From Acidobacteriaceae bacterium (GTDB lineage Bacteria; Acidobacteriota; Terriglobia; Terriglobales; Acidobacteriaceae): 64,000 nucleotides of DNA. Shown here piece after piece: positions 34,729-43,523 of this stretch (the first letter of the stretch is position 1; each line of letters opens with the position of its first letter). Below the pieces are notes generated by a model that saw nothing but the letters and a program-made list of their open reading frames with translations, was not told the origin of the DNA and made no database searches. The position numbers and the translations under genes are program-made. The stretch spans positions 10,354-74,353 of the forward strand of contig PLBE01000062.1 in the NCBI GenBank assembly GCA_003134435.1, given 5' to 3'.

Positions 34729-37062
34729 CTACTCCCGCATTTTGGCTGCCGCCACGACCGCCTGTCCCAGGCTCAAACCGCCGTCTCCGGCTGGCACTTC
34801 TTTCTGCGCGAACACTTCGAACCCTACTTGGGATAACCGCGCTTCGAGCTGTTGCGACAGGTGGACATTGTGAAAGGTCCCACCGCTCAGGCAAACGCGG
34901 TTGAGATTCGTTTTGGTTCGCAGAAGGGTTGCCAATTGGACAAAGGTTTCGACTAATCCGTTGTGAAATCGTCGCGCTATCGTCGCCTCGGGGACATTGC
35001 GGCTGAGATCCTGCAGCAGGGCTTCGAATAGTGGACGCGTGCTGATGATCGACGGCTCGTTTCCTGCCCCAGGTTCGGGGACGAGTTTCATGGGATAGGC
35101 AGTCGTTTCGGGCGTTTCCTTCTCCGAGGAGTCAATGGCCATCTCCAGTTCGATGGCGGCCTGAGCTTCGTAACTGACTGTTTGACGGATTCCGATTAAC
35201 GCAGCTACGGCGTCGAACAGGCGGCCACAACTGGAGGTGAGCGGGGAATTCACGCCTTGTTCCATCATGCGCAGCAGGAGATCGACCTTGGGCCGATTGA
35301 GTTGGCGCACGAACGGAATCTTCAAGCTCGTAAATTCAGGCGGCATGAAATCGCGTCCGAAATGATGGGCCAGGTAGCTTACCGCCATCCGCCAGGGCTC
35401 GCGGATGGCGGCAGCTCCGCCGGGCAGAGGGACATATTCGAAATGAGCGGCGCGTTCGAAATCCTCATAGCCGGCGATGAGCACTTCTCCGCCCCATATC
35501 TTTCCGTCGGTGCCGAAGCCGGTGCCATCGAGGGCAAAGCCAATCACGCGGCCTTCGAGATGGTTCTCGACCATGCAGCTGGCGATGTGAGCGTGATGGT
35601 GCTGCACGCCGATCAACTTCACTCCACTCTGCCGCAGAGCCCATTTGGTCGAAAAGTAATCCGGGTGCAGATCATAGGCGATGATCTCCGGCTGGATTTC
35701 AAGAACGCGTTTGAGGTGCTCGATGGCCTCGTGGAAGAAAGCATAACCTTCCACATTTTCCAGATCGCCGACGTGCTGGCTCAGGAACGCATGCTTGCCC
35801 TTAGTGAGGCAGATGGTGTTCTTAAGTTCGCCTCCCACGGCCAGCACCGAAGGGAGCTCGTTTTTGAGGAAGACTGGAACCGGGACAAACCCGCGCGAAC
35901 GCCGCAACTGTCGAGAGACCCCGCCCGCAACCCGCACCACCGAATCATCGCAGCGGAGCAGGATGTCGCGATTGTGGACGAGGAAGCAATCGGCAAGAGT
36001 GTTCAACCGATGGAGTGCTTCAAGATTATCGATGGCAATGGGTTCCTCGCTCAGGTTGCCGCTGGTCATCACCAGAGCTTTAAATCTGCCCTCCGCCAAC
36101 AGCAGGTAGTGCAGCGGAGTGTAGGGAAGAAAAACGCCCAGGTAACGATTGCAGGGCGCAACTGCTTCGGGGATTGCGCCCGGCCTTTTTTTCAGAAGCA
36201 GAACAATCGGCCTTGGCATCGATTGCAGAATCGCGGTTGCCGCATGGTTCAATTCGCAGATTTCCGCGGCGGCCGCCAGATCGGGAACCATCACCGCGAA
36301 CGGCTTCTCCACCCGACGCTTCCTCTGACGCAGTCGATTCACGGCAGCCGGGATGGTGGCATCGACGGCGAGATGGAAACCGCCCAGACCCTTGACTGCG
36401 ACAACCTCCGCGGCAAGAAGCCGGGAAGCGGCATCTGCGATAGGGTTGGCACCTTCGATGATCTGTCCAGACCTATCCCAGAGTTCGACGCGAGGGCCGC
36501 ACTGCCAGCAAGCGTTGGGCTGGGCGTGAAAACGCCGGTCGAGCGGATTTTCGTATTCCGCCAGACATGCCGGGCACATAGGAAAAGACGCCATCGAGGT
36601 GCTCGGCCGGTCATAGGGGATATCGCGAATGATGGTAAAGCGCGGTCCGCAGTTGGTGCAATTGATGAAGGGATAGCGGTAGCGACGGTCGCGCGGGTCG
36701 AACATTTCACGCATGCAATCCGGGCAGATCGCGACGTCCGGCGAAATGAGGGTGCGAACTTCTTCGCCCTCGCGGCTAGGCACAATGCGAAAGTGGTGAT
36801 CGAGGTTGGCGGGCAAGTCACGGCAAGGCAAATCGAGCACGGAGACACTGGTGATGCGGGCCAGGGCCGGAGCTTCGGCGGGCAGGCGATCGACGAAATC
36901 CTGCACCGTCTCCGCCGCGCCCTGGATCTCGATGGTGACTCCGGCGGAGGTATTGCGAATCGTACCGCTCAGGCGGCGCTGGGTGGCGAGACGATAGACG
37001 TAAGGGCGGAATCCGACTCCCTGCACGATGCCGGAGACGTCGATCTGGCGCCGAATTTCCAT
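34729..37062 (-). CDS. hypF: Carbamoyltransferase HypF
   Basis: 777 aa enzyme that makes the thiocarboxamide on HypE from carbamoyl phosphate, the source of the CN ligands. Domains in order: acylphosphatase (VSGIVQGVGFRPYVYRLA), two zinc fingers (CPDCMREMFDPRDRRY, CTNCGPRFTI; CPACLAEYENP, CWQCGP), YrdC-like (VKGLGGFHLAVDA, RRVEKPFAVMV) and the C-terminal Kae1-like carbamoyl domain (GVQHHHAHIASCMVEN, FALDGTGFGTDG, CLSGGTFHNVHL). All parts are intact. Last gene of the hyp operon, 6 bp after hypB. Confidence 0.95.
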   Translation of the reverse strand: MEIRRQIDVSGIVQGVGFRPYVYRLATQRRLSGTIRNTSAGVTIEIQGAAETVQDFVDRLPAEAPALARITSVSVLDLPCRDLPANLDHHFRIVPSREGEEVRTLISPDVAICPDCMREMFDPRDRRYRYPFINCTNCGPRFTIIRDIPYDRPSTSMASFPMCPACLAEYENPLDRRFHAQPNACWQCGPRVELWDRSGQIIEGANPIADAASRLLAAEVVAVKGLGGFHLAVDATIPAAVNRLRQRKRRVEKPFAVMVPDLAAAAEICELNHAATAILQSMPRPIVLLLKKRPGAIPEAVAPCNRYLGVFLPYTPLHYLLLAEGRFKALVMTSGNLSEEPIAIDNLEALHRLNTLADCFLVHNRDILLRCDDSVVRVAGGVSRQLRRSRGFVPVPVFLKNELPSVLAVGGELKNTICLTKGKHAFLSQHVGDLENVEGYAFFHEAIEHLKRVLEIQPEIIAYDLHPDYFSTKWALRQSGVKLIGVQHHHAHIASCMVENHLEGRVIGFALDGTGFGTDGKIWGGEVLIAGYEDFERAAHFEYVPLPGGAAAIREPWRMAVSYLAHHFGRDFMPPEFTSLKIPFVRQLNRPKVDLLLRMMEQGVNSPLTSSCGRLFDAVAALIGIRQTVSYEAQAAIELEMAIDSSEKETPETTAYPMKLVPEPGAGNEPSIISTRPLFEALLQDLSRNVPEATIARRFHNGLVETFVQLATLLRTKTNLNRVCLSGGTFHNVHLSQQLEARLSQVGFEVFAQKEVPAGDGGLSLGQAVVAAAKMRE

Positions 37063-37068
37063 ACCGCG

Positions 37069-37749
37069 TCAGCTTGCCGTCTGCTGCGCCAGTCGGTTGT
37101 GCGCTTGGCGTCGCTCGGCCAGCCACATCATCCACTCGTGGAGACCATTGCCCATGAGGCATGACACTTTCACAATCTCCATGCCGGGGTGCACTCTGCG
37201 GGCATTTTCGGCGGCGATGTCAATGTCAAACGGAACATACGGAAGCAGATCGATTTTGCTCAGCACCAGCAGATCGGACTTGAAAAATATGGAAGGATAT
37301 TTCAGCGGCTTGTCTTCGCCTTCGGTCACGCTTAAAACCACGACCTTGGCCGCTTCGCCGAGATCATAGCTGGATGGGCAAACCAGATTGCCCACATTTT
37401 CAATCAGCAGAAGATCGAGGTCTTCCAGTTTCCAATCCGCCAAGTGGCGCTCGATCATGCGAGCGTCGAGGTGGCAGGTGCCGCCGGTCGTGATCTGTTT
37501 TACCGGGAAATGAAACCGTTTCAGGCGGTTGGCATCGTTCTCGGTCTGAATATCTCCGGTCAATACGGCGACGCGATCATGGCGGGGCAGCGTTTCCAAA
37601 GTGCGTTCCAGCAGACTAGTCTTACCCGAACCGGGAGAGCTGATGAGGTTCAGGCACAGGACGCCGTGCTCCTGAAATCGGGCACGCAACTCAGCGGCGA
37701 TCCGGTCGTTCTCACTGAGTACTTTTTGTTCCAGCGGTACTCGGTTCAT
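37069..37749 (-). CDS. hypB: Hydrogenase nickel-insertion GTPase HypB
   Basis: 226 aa. P-loop SPGSGKTSLLERT, switch region VLTGDIQTENDANRL, metal-site GGTCHLDARMIE (the conserved Cys-His), and SKIDLLPYV for guanine binding. Lacks the long His-rich nickel-storage N terminus of some HypB proteins. Its start overlaps the end of hypA by 38 bp, implying coupled translation. Works with HypA to load nickel into HybC. Confidence 0.93.
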   Translation of the reverse strand: MNRVPLEQKVLSENDRIAAELRARFQEHGVLCLNLISSPGSGKTSLLERTLETLPRHDRVAVLTGDIQTENDANRLKRFHFPVKQITTGGTCHLDARMIERHLADWKLEDLDLLLIENVGNLVCPSSYDLGEAAKVVVLSVTEGEDKPLKYPSIFFKSDLLVLSKIDLLPYVPFDIDIAAENARRVHPGMEIVKVSCLMGNGLHEWMMWLAERRQAHNRLAQQTAS

Positions 37750-38092
37750 ACTCTTCCACCTCCAGGTAGGCCAACTCTAATTCATCTCCACTGATGCAAG
37801 TGGATGCGAGGCTGTCGCATTGCGGACAGCGCGAATCGTAATCGCGCACCACGAACTCGTGGGCGCAGGCTTGACAGCGATGGCGGCGGGGACAGACTTC
37901 CACTGCCAGTTCAAGCGCGGCGAGATCGGTTTCGAGAATCATCGCTTCAAAACAAAAGCGCAGCGCATCCTGATCGATAGCCGCCATTTCCCCGATACGC
38001 ACTCCAACTTTGCAGGGATAGGTTCCGGGATGACGGCGCATCTCGGTTCGCACCGCTTCCAGGACCGAATTCGCGATTCCCATCTCGTGCAT
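37712..38092 (-). CDS. hypA: Hydrogenase nickel chaperone HypA/HybF
   Basis: 126 aa from ATG 38092, where the conserved MHEMGIA begins (the N-terminal His-Glu binds nickel). A zinc site is formed by CQACAHEFVV and CPQCDSLAS. The C terminus is a little long (ELAYLEVEEYEPSTAG). GGGGA precedes the start. 17 bp after hypE. Confidence 0.93.
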   Translation of the reverse strand: MHEMGIANSVLEAVRTEMRRHPGTYPCKVGVRIGEMAAIDQDALRFCFEAMILETDLAALELAVEVCPRRHRCQACAHEFVVRDYDSRCPQCDSLASTCISGDELELAYLEVEEYEPSTAGTKSTQ

Positions 38093-38109
38093 GAGTCCCC
38101 AGCAAACCC

Positions 38110-39189
38110 TCAGCAAATTCGCGGTAATTGGTCGCCCGCCAGCATGTCCACAATACGCGTCGTGCCAAAGGGCGTTCGCATCGTCACTAGGCCCGGGTTT
38201 TCCTTTTTTACGGTGCCAATAATCCGTGCCTCCGCACCCAGGGGATGTTTTCTCATCGACTGCAACACCTGGTCGGCAGCCTCGGGCGCGACGATTGCGA
38301 TCAGCTTCCCCTCGTTGGCGACATACAAAGGATCGAGGCCGAGCAATTCACACGCTCCTTGGACCTGTTCGTGAATGGGCAGCGAGCTTTCATCGAGTTC
38401 AATGCCCACCTGAGACCGTTCGGCGATTTCGTTAAGGGTGCTGGAAACGCCACCTCGCGTAGGGTCGCGCATGACCCGAATGCCACCGCTTGCAGGCGAA
38501 TTCACGCTCAGCATCGCCGCCACCAGAGTGTGCAGGGCGGCGCTGTCACTTTGGATCTGAGTCTCGAATTCGAGCCCCTCGCGCTGCGCCAGAATCGCGA
38601 TGCCGTGATCTCCGATCGATCCACTGAGCAGGACTTGGTCGCCGGGCCGAGCGCGGTCGGCGGAAAGCTCGAGTCGGTCGGGCACCAGGCCAATGCCTGT
38701 TGTGTTGATGAACAGGCCATCGCCCTTACCTTTTTCGACGACCTTGGTGTCTCCCGTCACGACCGCAACGCCCGCTTCGGCAGCAGCCTGGCGCAGCGAA
38801 TTCACTACGCGCCGGAGTTCCTGCATCGAGAAACCCTCTTCGATAATGAACGCCGCACTCAAGAAGAGCGGGGTGGCGCCGCCCATGGCCAAGTCGTTGA
38901 CCGTGCCGTGAACCGCCAGCGATCCGATGTCCCCTCCGGGAAAAAAGAGCGGCTTTACCACGAAAGAGTCGGTGGTGAAGGCGAGACGCTGGCCATTGAC
39001 GTTCACGATGGCCTGATCATCCAGACGTGAGAGTACAGGATTCCGGAAGGCGGGCAGAAAAACGTCGCGAATCAACTCGGCACTCAACTTGCCGCCGCTG
39101 CCGTGGCCAAGCAGAATCGTATCTTTGGAAGAGAGCGCCGTGGGGCAACTGAGTTCGAAATTTATTTCGGCCGTGGTTTTTGTCGACAC
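38110..39189 (-). CDS. hypE: Hydrogenase maturation protein HypE
   Basis: 359 aa from GTG 39189, with AGGAG about 6 nt upstream and overlapping the hypD stop. Dehydrates the thiocarboxamide to thiocyanate for CN transfer. Seen: LLGHGSGGKLSAELI, DSFVVKPLFFPGGDIG, VHGTVNDLAMGGA, VVTGDTKVVEKGKGDG, RDPTRGGVSSTLNEIA and the C-terminal PRIC, whose final Cys is modified by HypF. In-frame sequence upstream of the GTG lies inside hypD and is not coding. Confidence 0.95.
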   Translation of the reverse strand: MSTKTTAEINFELSCPTALSSKDTILLGHGSGGKLSAELIRDVFLPAFRNPVLSRLDDQAIVNVNGQRLAFTTDSFVVKPLFFPGGDIGSLAVHGTVNDLAMGGATPLFLSAAFIIEEGFSMQELRRVVNSLRQAAAEAGVAVVTGDTKVVEKGKGDGLFINTTGIGLVPDRLELSADRARPGDQVLLSGSIGDHGIAILAQREGLEFETQIQSDSAALHTLVAAMLSVNSPASGGIRVMRDPTRGGVSSTLNEIAERSQVGIELDESSLPIHEQVQGACELLGLDPLYVANEGKLIAIVAPEAADQVLQSMRKHPLGAEARIIGTVKKENPGLVTMRTPFGTTRIVDMLAGDQLPRIC

Positions 39190-39197
39190 GCGTTCTC

Positions 39198-40295
39198 CTA
39201 ACTCGCAACCGAATGGCGGCGGTAGTGATAGTACGCCGCGCACGCCCCTTCCGTGGAGACCATGGGCGCTCCCAACGGATTCTCGGGGGTACACCGCATC
39301 CCGAACGCGGGACAATCCGTGGGCTTCTTCAGTCCCTGCAAGACCATGGCGCTGATGCACTCGGCGGGCTCGTCCACGGTAATTTCGTCCAAATCAAAGG
39401 CGCGGTCCGCGTCAAAAGCGGTGTATTCCTCGCGCAGGCGCAAACCACTTTTTGGAATCGGGCCGATGCCCCGCCATTTTTGATCGGCAACTTCAAACAC
39501 CTCGGCCATTATCTGTTGTGCCGGAAGATTTCCCTGGTAGCTCACCGATCTGACATACTGGTTTTCGAGCCGCGCTTCCCGCGCTTCGAGTTGCCGGATC
39601 AGCATGAGGATTGCTTCCAGAATGTCGACGGGTTCAAATCCACCGACCACAATCGGTATGCGGAAATCGCGCACAAGATGCTCGTAGTCCCTGCAACCGA
39701 CGACGGTGCAGACATGTCCCGGAGCAATGAAACCCTGCACCCGGTTCGAGCTGGTAGTCATGAGGGCGCGGATCGCCGGGGGGACGAGGACGTGCGAAAC
39801 CAGCATGGAAAAATTGGTGAGGCCTTCGCGGCGGGCTTGCCATGCGGCCATCGCATTCGCGGGAGCGGTGGTCTCGAAACCAATGGCCAGAAACACGACT
39901 TTACGGTCGGGATTCGCGCGCGCAATCTTGACCGCCTCGGTGGGCGAGTAGGCGATGCGAACGTCCGCCCCCTGGGCTTTGGCGCGCAAGAGATCTGAAC
40001 GCGATCCGGGCACGCGCAGCATGTCTCCATAAGACACGAGAATGACCTCGGGCCGCAGGGCGAGCACGATGGCTCTGTCCACGGTTTCGAGCGGCGTAAC
40101 GCAGACCGGGCATCCCGGCCCATGGACCAGTTCGATTCCGCGCGGCAGGAGTTCGTCGATACCGTAGCGCATGATGGTGTGGGTTTGACCACCGCAGATC
40201 TCCATCAGCACCCAGGGCTGGGTTGTGCACTCAGCGATTTCAGAGGCAAGCGCTGCAGCGATGCGATGGTCACGGTATTCGTCGAGATATTTCAT
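39198..40295 (-). CDS. hypD: Hydrogenase maturation protein HypD
   Basis: 365 aa Fe-S scaffold on which the Fe(CN)2CO group is assembled with HypC. Seen: [67 protein letters not shown] and the [4Fe-4S] region [19 protein letters not shown] followed by [13 protein letters not shown] 40295 begins at the family N terminus (MKYLDEYRD). 20 bp after hypC. Confidence 0.95.
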   Translation of the reverse strand: MKYLDEYRDHRIAAALASEIAECTTQPWVLMEICGGQTHTIMRYGIDELLPRGIELVHGPGCPVCVTPLETVDRAIVLALRPEVILVSYGDMLRVPGSRSDLLRAKAQGADVRIAYSPTEAVKIARANPDRKVVFLAIGFETTAPANAMAAWQARREGLTNFSMLVSHVLVPPAIRALMTTSSNRVQGFIAPGHVCTVVGCRDYEHLVRDFRIPIVVGGFEPVDILEAILMLIRQLEAREARLENQYVRSVSYQGNLPAQQIMAEVFEVADQKWRGIGPIPKSGLRLREEYTAFDADRAFDLDEITVDEPAECISAMVLQGLKKPTDCPAFGMRCTPENPLGAPMVSTEGACAAYYHYRRHSVAS

Positions 40296-40315
40296 ACGCA
40301 GCAAGGCCCGCGAGG

Positions 40316-40570
40316 TTACGGTTCGGCAGGCGGCAACTCGGCTTCCAAGGCTCCCATTTCTTCCAGAAGCTGGTACGTGCGTTCGGCCTCGGCCGCGTCC
40401 ACAACGCTGATGGCGAAGCCCACATGAACCATGACATAGTCGCTGATCCTTGCCTCGGGAACGAAGTTCAGCGATACCTGTCGGACAATGCCGCCGAACT
40501 GTACGCGGGCGGCACGCAGGGGCCCCTGTTCCTGAATTTCGAGGATCTTCCCCGGTATGGCAAGGCACAT
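40316..40570 (-). CDS. hypC: Hydrogenase chaperone HypC/HybG
   Basis: 84 aa. Begins [12 protein letters not shown], with the essential Cys2 that holds the iron ligand group; then [19 protein letters not shown] and [18 protein letters not shown], typical of the OB-fold family. GGGAG precedes the ATG by about 8 nt. First gene of the minus-strand hyp operon. Confidence 0.94.
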   Translation of the reverse strand: MCLAIPGKILEIQEQGPLRAARVQFGGIVRQVSLNFVPEARISDYVMVHVGFAISVVDAAEAERTYQLLEEMGALEAELPPAEP

Positions 40571-40594
40571 CGCAGTTCTCCCCCAGTCAGTACA

Positions 40595-40631
40595 ATACTA
40601 GCCTTTACCGCGATCTGTGACGTGAGACACA
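40595..40631 (-). promoter_or_regulatory. hyp operon promoter region with a CRP/FNR-like palindrome
   Basis: Plus-strand TGTGACGTGAGACACA (40616-40631) matches TGTGA-N6-TCACA with one mismatch. A -10-like TAGTAT lies at 40600-40595 on the minus strand, which would put the palindrome centre near -36 to -39, close to class II activator spacing. The site is 46-61 bp from the hypC start codon. Confidence 0.5.
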
Positions 40632-40770
40632 GCGCAGAGTGATATGCGCACGATAACCATCACGATAACTATGAAGTCCGGCCGTCGACCGGCAATCCGG
40701 CAATGAAGAGATCCCGGGCGCGCTTATCTGGGCATTCTGGCTGTAGGGCAGGGCGCCCGATCCATTCAAA

Positions 40771-40806
40771 CAAAAAAGCAGTGAGGCGCTTGCACGCCTC
40801 ACTGCT
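40771..40806 (-). terminator. Intrinsic terminator of the FecR-domain gene
   Basis: Perfect 12-bp stem (AGCAGTGAGGCG with its complement) and 6-nt loop, followed on the minus strand by TTTTTT. Ends the transcript of the gene at 40857-43235 before it reaches hypC. Confidence 0.85.
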
Positions 40807-40856
40807 GGGGTAGAGTGATGCTAAGTTTCTACGCTGGGAAGAAACCCGGCGCAGTA

Positions 40857-43235
40857 TTACCTTCCATGCCTGCCGCCACCGTGGGACCCGCCACCATGGG
40901 ACCCGCCACCATGCGACGAACCACCACCGTGCGAAGAACCGCCACCATGGCTGCTGGGTGCAGAATGGCCGCCGCCGTAGCTCGGAGCCGACGAGCGTCC
41001 CCCACCGCCGTAACCGCCGCGGCCGCCATAAGGACTGCTACCGTAGGACCGCGGAGCAACGATTGGCTGCCGCATGTTCAGAGGCGGACGAGACCCACCG
41101 TAGCTGCGTCCTCCCAAACCATATCCGCCGAAGCCATACCCGCGGGAAGAGCCGTAGGAACCGCGCTCTTCTGACCGGCCCATCGAATTGCCGCCTATCG
41201 ATGACGAGGAGCGACCCTCCGACTCGCCGCGCCCGGCAGACTCACGATTCGACTCCGCTGAGGAACGCGGGGCCATGGGCGAAAACTTCTGCCAGCCTCC
41301 GCTATTGCCACTTTCGCGAGCGGATGTTGAACCGGAGTTACCGGGCCTGGGCACGGAACCCCAATTCGAATTGCCTCGAGCTTCCGCAGCTCTTTCCGAG
41401 TTCGAGTTGGCCGAGTTCTGGCGTCCCGAGCTCTGGTTCGAGCGCTCGAAACCGTTGTTCGAGCTGCCGTTTCCAGGGCGCACAGCCTGGCGGCTGCTTC
41501 CGTTGAAACTGCCAGTCTGCTGCCGAGTGTTCGAGACTCCCGACTGTCCGCGCTCCATCGTTCGCGAAGCGGTTGCCGCAGTGCCTCGAGCCGAGAAAAA
41601 GTGCTGGTTCTGCGACACGTTTCGAGTGGTTGAAGCAGCCGCCGCGCGTCCGCTGGCCGAGTAGCTCTCGCGGCTCGGAGTCACGGGCAGTTTGCCCGTG
41701 GCGAAGCGCGCATTCTGTAACTGCTCGTGGCTGGCCGCCTGCGCGTGCATGTACCCGGTGCCAAACTCTTTACCGGAGACGGTGGTAGCGCCCCGGAAGT
41801 TCCGGTCATGCATGGCCAGGTTTACGTTTGAGAATCGCGAGCCGGCGCGGAGCGGAGCAAAACCGCCCCGGTTGAACTCGCCAAATCGGGCGTAGCCGTA
41901 GCCTCCGCCCCACCGGCCCCACCAGGGATGAAAGAAGTCTCCAGGCCCCAGCGGCAACCAGCCGATCGAACCGAAGCCGAAACCAAAGCCGATTCCGAAG
42001 CCAGGACCGAAGAACGATACGTAAGCCGGAGCCCAGATCGGACGGTAGAACGGATACCCATATGCGGGACCAGGCCACCAGCCCCAACCTCCATCGATGA
42101 ACATCCAGCGACCGTAGTGATACGGAGCCCAGCCCCAGTCATCGTAGGAGACCCAGGTCCATCCCCAATAAGGTTCATAGACCCAGCGCCCATCGCGATA
42201 GGGAGCCCAGCCGGCGGGCTCGTTGGGCCGCCAGACTGGACCGTAGTCGGGAACTTCGGACCAGGTACCGTGTGAGTCGAGGTCCTGGGTTCCGACGTAG
42301 TAGTCGTTGGTGTTCCGTCGCGAGATCGAATTGCGGATCATGTTGTCGCGATCGGTGTTCCACTGGTCAAAATCGTCGCGCGACGGCGCTTCGCCGATCT
42401 TATATTGCGCGTCCGCGCCGCTGCCTTGAATGGTGATGAACTGGTTCTGACCTACGCGCGTGCCGCCTTGCGGAGTCGTAACTTCGATTTCGCCTCGCCG
42501 CACCAGCACTTCAGTGTGATCGTCGGCAGTTACCAGAATCCGGAAGCTCGATTCGCGGCGCTCGGTGCGAATGGCCACGTTGGGCGTATCGATCTCGGCG
42601 TCTGCGTCGCTGTTTTTGTACACGGTATAGTTCGCCATGCCATGCCCAAGTTGAATCTGAATTTGCGAGCGCGTAAGTTGCGTGATGTTGGCTTGGGAGT
42701 GCTCAGCCAGACGGAGCGTATTGGCATAGTCGAGCTGAAGTTCCGCTCGGGCCTTGTCGCCGGTGGAGACGCGATCGCCCGCCAGCACGGGTGCATTCAG
42801 CGCCGCCGCCGACCAACTGCTGGTATCGCCGCGCTGAGTGGAAACGTCGCCATGAATCAGACTGATGCGCGCGACGCCGTTGTTTTCGACGGGAGCAGGC
42901 GCATTTGAACTGGGCACGCCGGAGCCGCCGTTCGGGCCGGGATCCATCGGACCTTGATTCGTGGGGCCCTGATTGATAGAACCTTGATTGTTGGGACCTT
43001 GATTGTTGGAACCTTGATTCGAACCCTGATTCATCGAATCTTGATTCATCGAGTCCTGGTCCATCGAATCCTGATCGACCGAGCCCTGGTCGCTCGGACC
43101 AGGTGCTGGCGCCTGAATGATCGGTGAGGGTTTCGACATTGGATCGGTTCCCTGGTCGTCCGCATTCTGAGCGAACACGACGCCGGGAATCGCGATCATC
43201 AATCCTAAGAGTGCGGTGATGAGCTTGAACTTCAT
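40857..43235 (-). CDS. FecR-domain surface protein with DUF6600-like core and Gly/Ser-rich tail
   Basis: 792 aa from ATG 43235 (GGAGG 6 nt upstream). Signal peptide FKLITALLGLMIAIPGVVFA; then a repeat-rich Asp/Gln/Asn/Ser/Gly linker; a FecR domain at about 120-275 (ISLIHGDVSTQRGD, VLAGDRVSTGDKARAEL, VLVRRGEIEVTTPQGG); a Trp/Tyr/Pro-rich core (GTWSEVPDYGPVWRPN, GWTWVSYDDWGWAPYHYG) typical of DUF6600-like proteins; and a 350-residue Ser/Asn/Gly/Arg tail ending in His-Gly-rich repeats (SSHGGGSSHGGGSHGGG). Probably exported and wall- or outer-membrane-associated. Function unknown; no sigma-factor partner here. Confidence 0.8.
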   Translation of the reverse strand: MKFKLITALLGLMIAIPGVVFAQNADDQGTDPMSKPSPIIQAPAPGPSDQGSVDQDSMDQDSMNQDSMNQGSNQGSNNQGPNNQGSINQGPTNQGPMDPGPNGGSGVPSSNAPAPVENNGVARISLIHGDVSTQRGDTSSWSAAALNAPVLAGDRVSTGDKARAELQLDYANTLRLAEHSQANITQLTRSQIQIQLGHGMANYTVYKNSDADAEIDTPNVAIRTERRESSFRILVTADDHTEVLVRRGEIEVTTPQGGTRVGQNQFITIQGSGADAQYKIGEAPSRDDFDQWNTDRDNMIRNSISRRNTNDYYVGTQDLDSHGTWSEVPDYGPVWRPNEPAGWAPYRDGRWVYEPYWGWTWVSYDDWGWAPYHYGRWMFIDGGWGWWPGPAYGYPFYRPIWAPAYVSFFGPGFGIGFGFGFGSIGWLPLGPGDFFHPWWGRWGGGYGYARFGEFNRGGFAPLRAGSRFSNVNLAMHDRNFRGATTVSGKEFGTGYMHAQAASHEQLQNARFATGKLPVTPSRESYSASGRAAAASTTRNVSQNQHFFSARGTAATASRTMERGQSGVSNTRQQTGSFNGSSRQAVRPGNGSSNNGFERSNQSSGRQNSANSNSERAAEARGNSNWGSVPRPGNSGSTSARESGNSGGWQKFSPMAPRSSAESNRESAGRGESEGRSSSSIGGNSMGRSEERGSYGSSRGYGFGGYGLGGRSYGGSRPPLNMRQPIVAPRSYGSSPYGGRGGYGGGGRSSAPSYGGGHSAPSSHGGGSSHGGGSSHGGGSHGGGSHGGGRHGR
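42930..43095 (-). repeat. Imperfect 12-15 bp tandem repeat encoding Gln-Asp/Gly-Ser units
   Basis: Within the FecR-domain gene, a series of units encoding QDSM, NQGS, NQGP and the like (about residues 52-107). Units differ by a few bases, a sign of expansion by slippage and a likely length-variable linker between signal peptide and FecR domain. Confidence 0.75.
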
Positions 43236-43523
43236 AAAAACCTCCACGTTGCTAGGGACATAAACAGCTGCCTGGGAGAGTGCAGGCCGAGTGCCAATGT
43301 TGAGTCGATCGTTGCGACCGTATTAACTTATGTATTTACTGCAAGTTATGAAAGACATAACGACTCGGCTGGATACCGATTGGACGGATCCCGGTGGCCC
43401 GGATCAACCAGGTGGTGGTTTTCGGCCAGTGACAGAAACCCCGGCCCAGAGTGGAGCTTGGATGGAGCACCCATGCAGCCCGGCAATCACTTCAGAGTCC
43501 AAAAGGGTGCTCCGGCCGTATGA

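Noticed and set aside
35257-37164. 635-codon open frame antisense to hypF
   Set aside because: hypF on the other strand has every domain of its family intact; the antisense frame has no recognisable motif and reflects GC-rich codon bias.
42930-43095. CRISPR array
   Set aside because: The repeats are short, adjacent, in frame and part of a coding sequence, with no spacers and no cas genes in the window.
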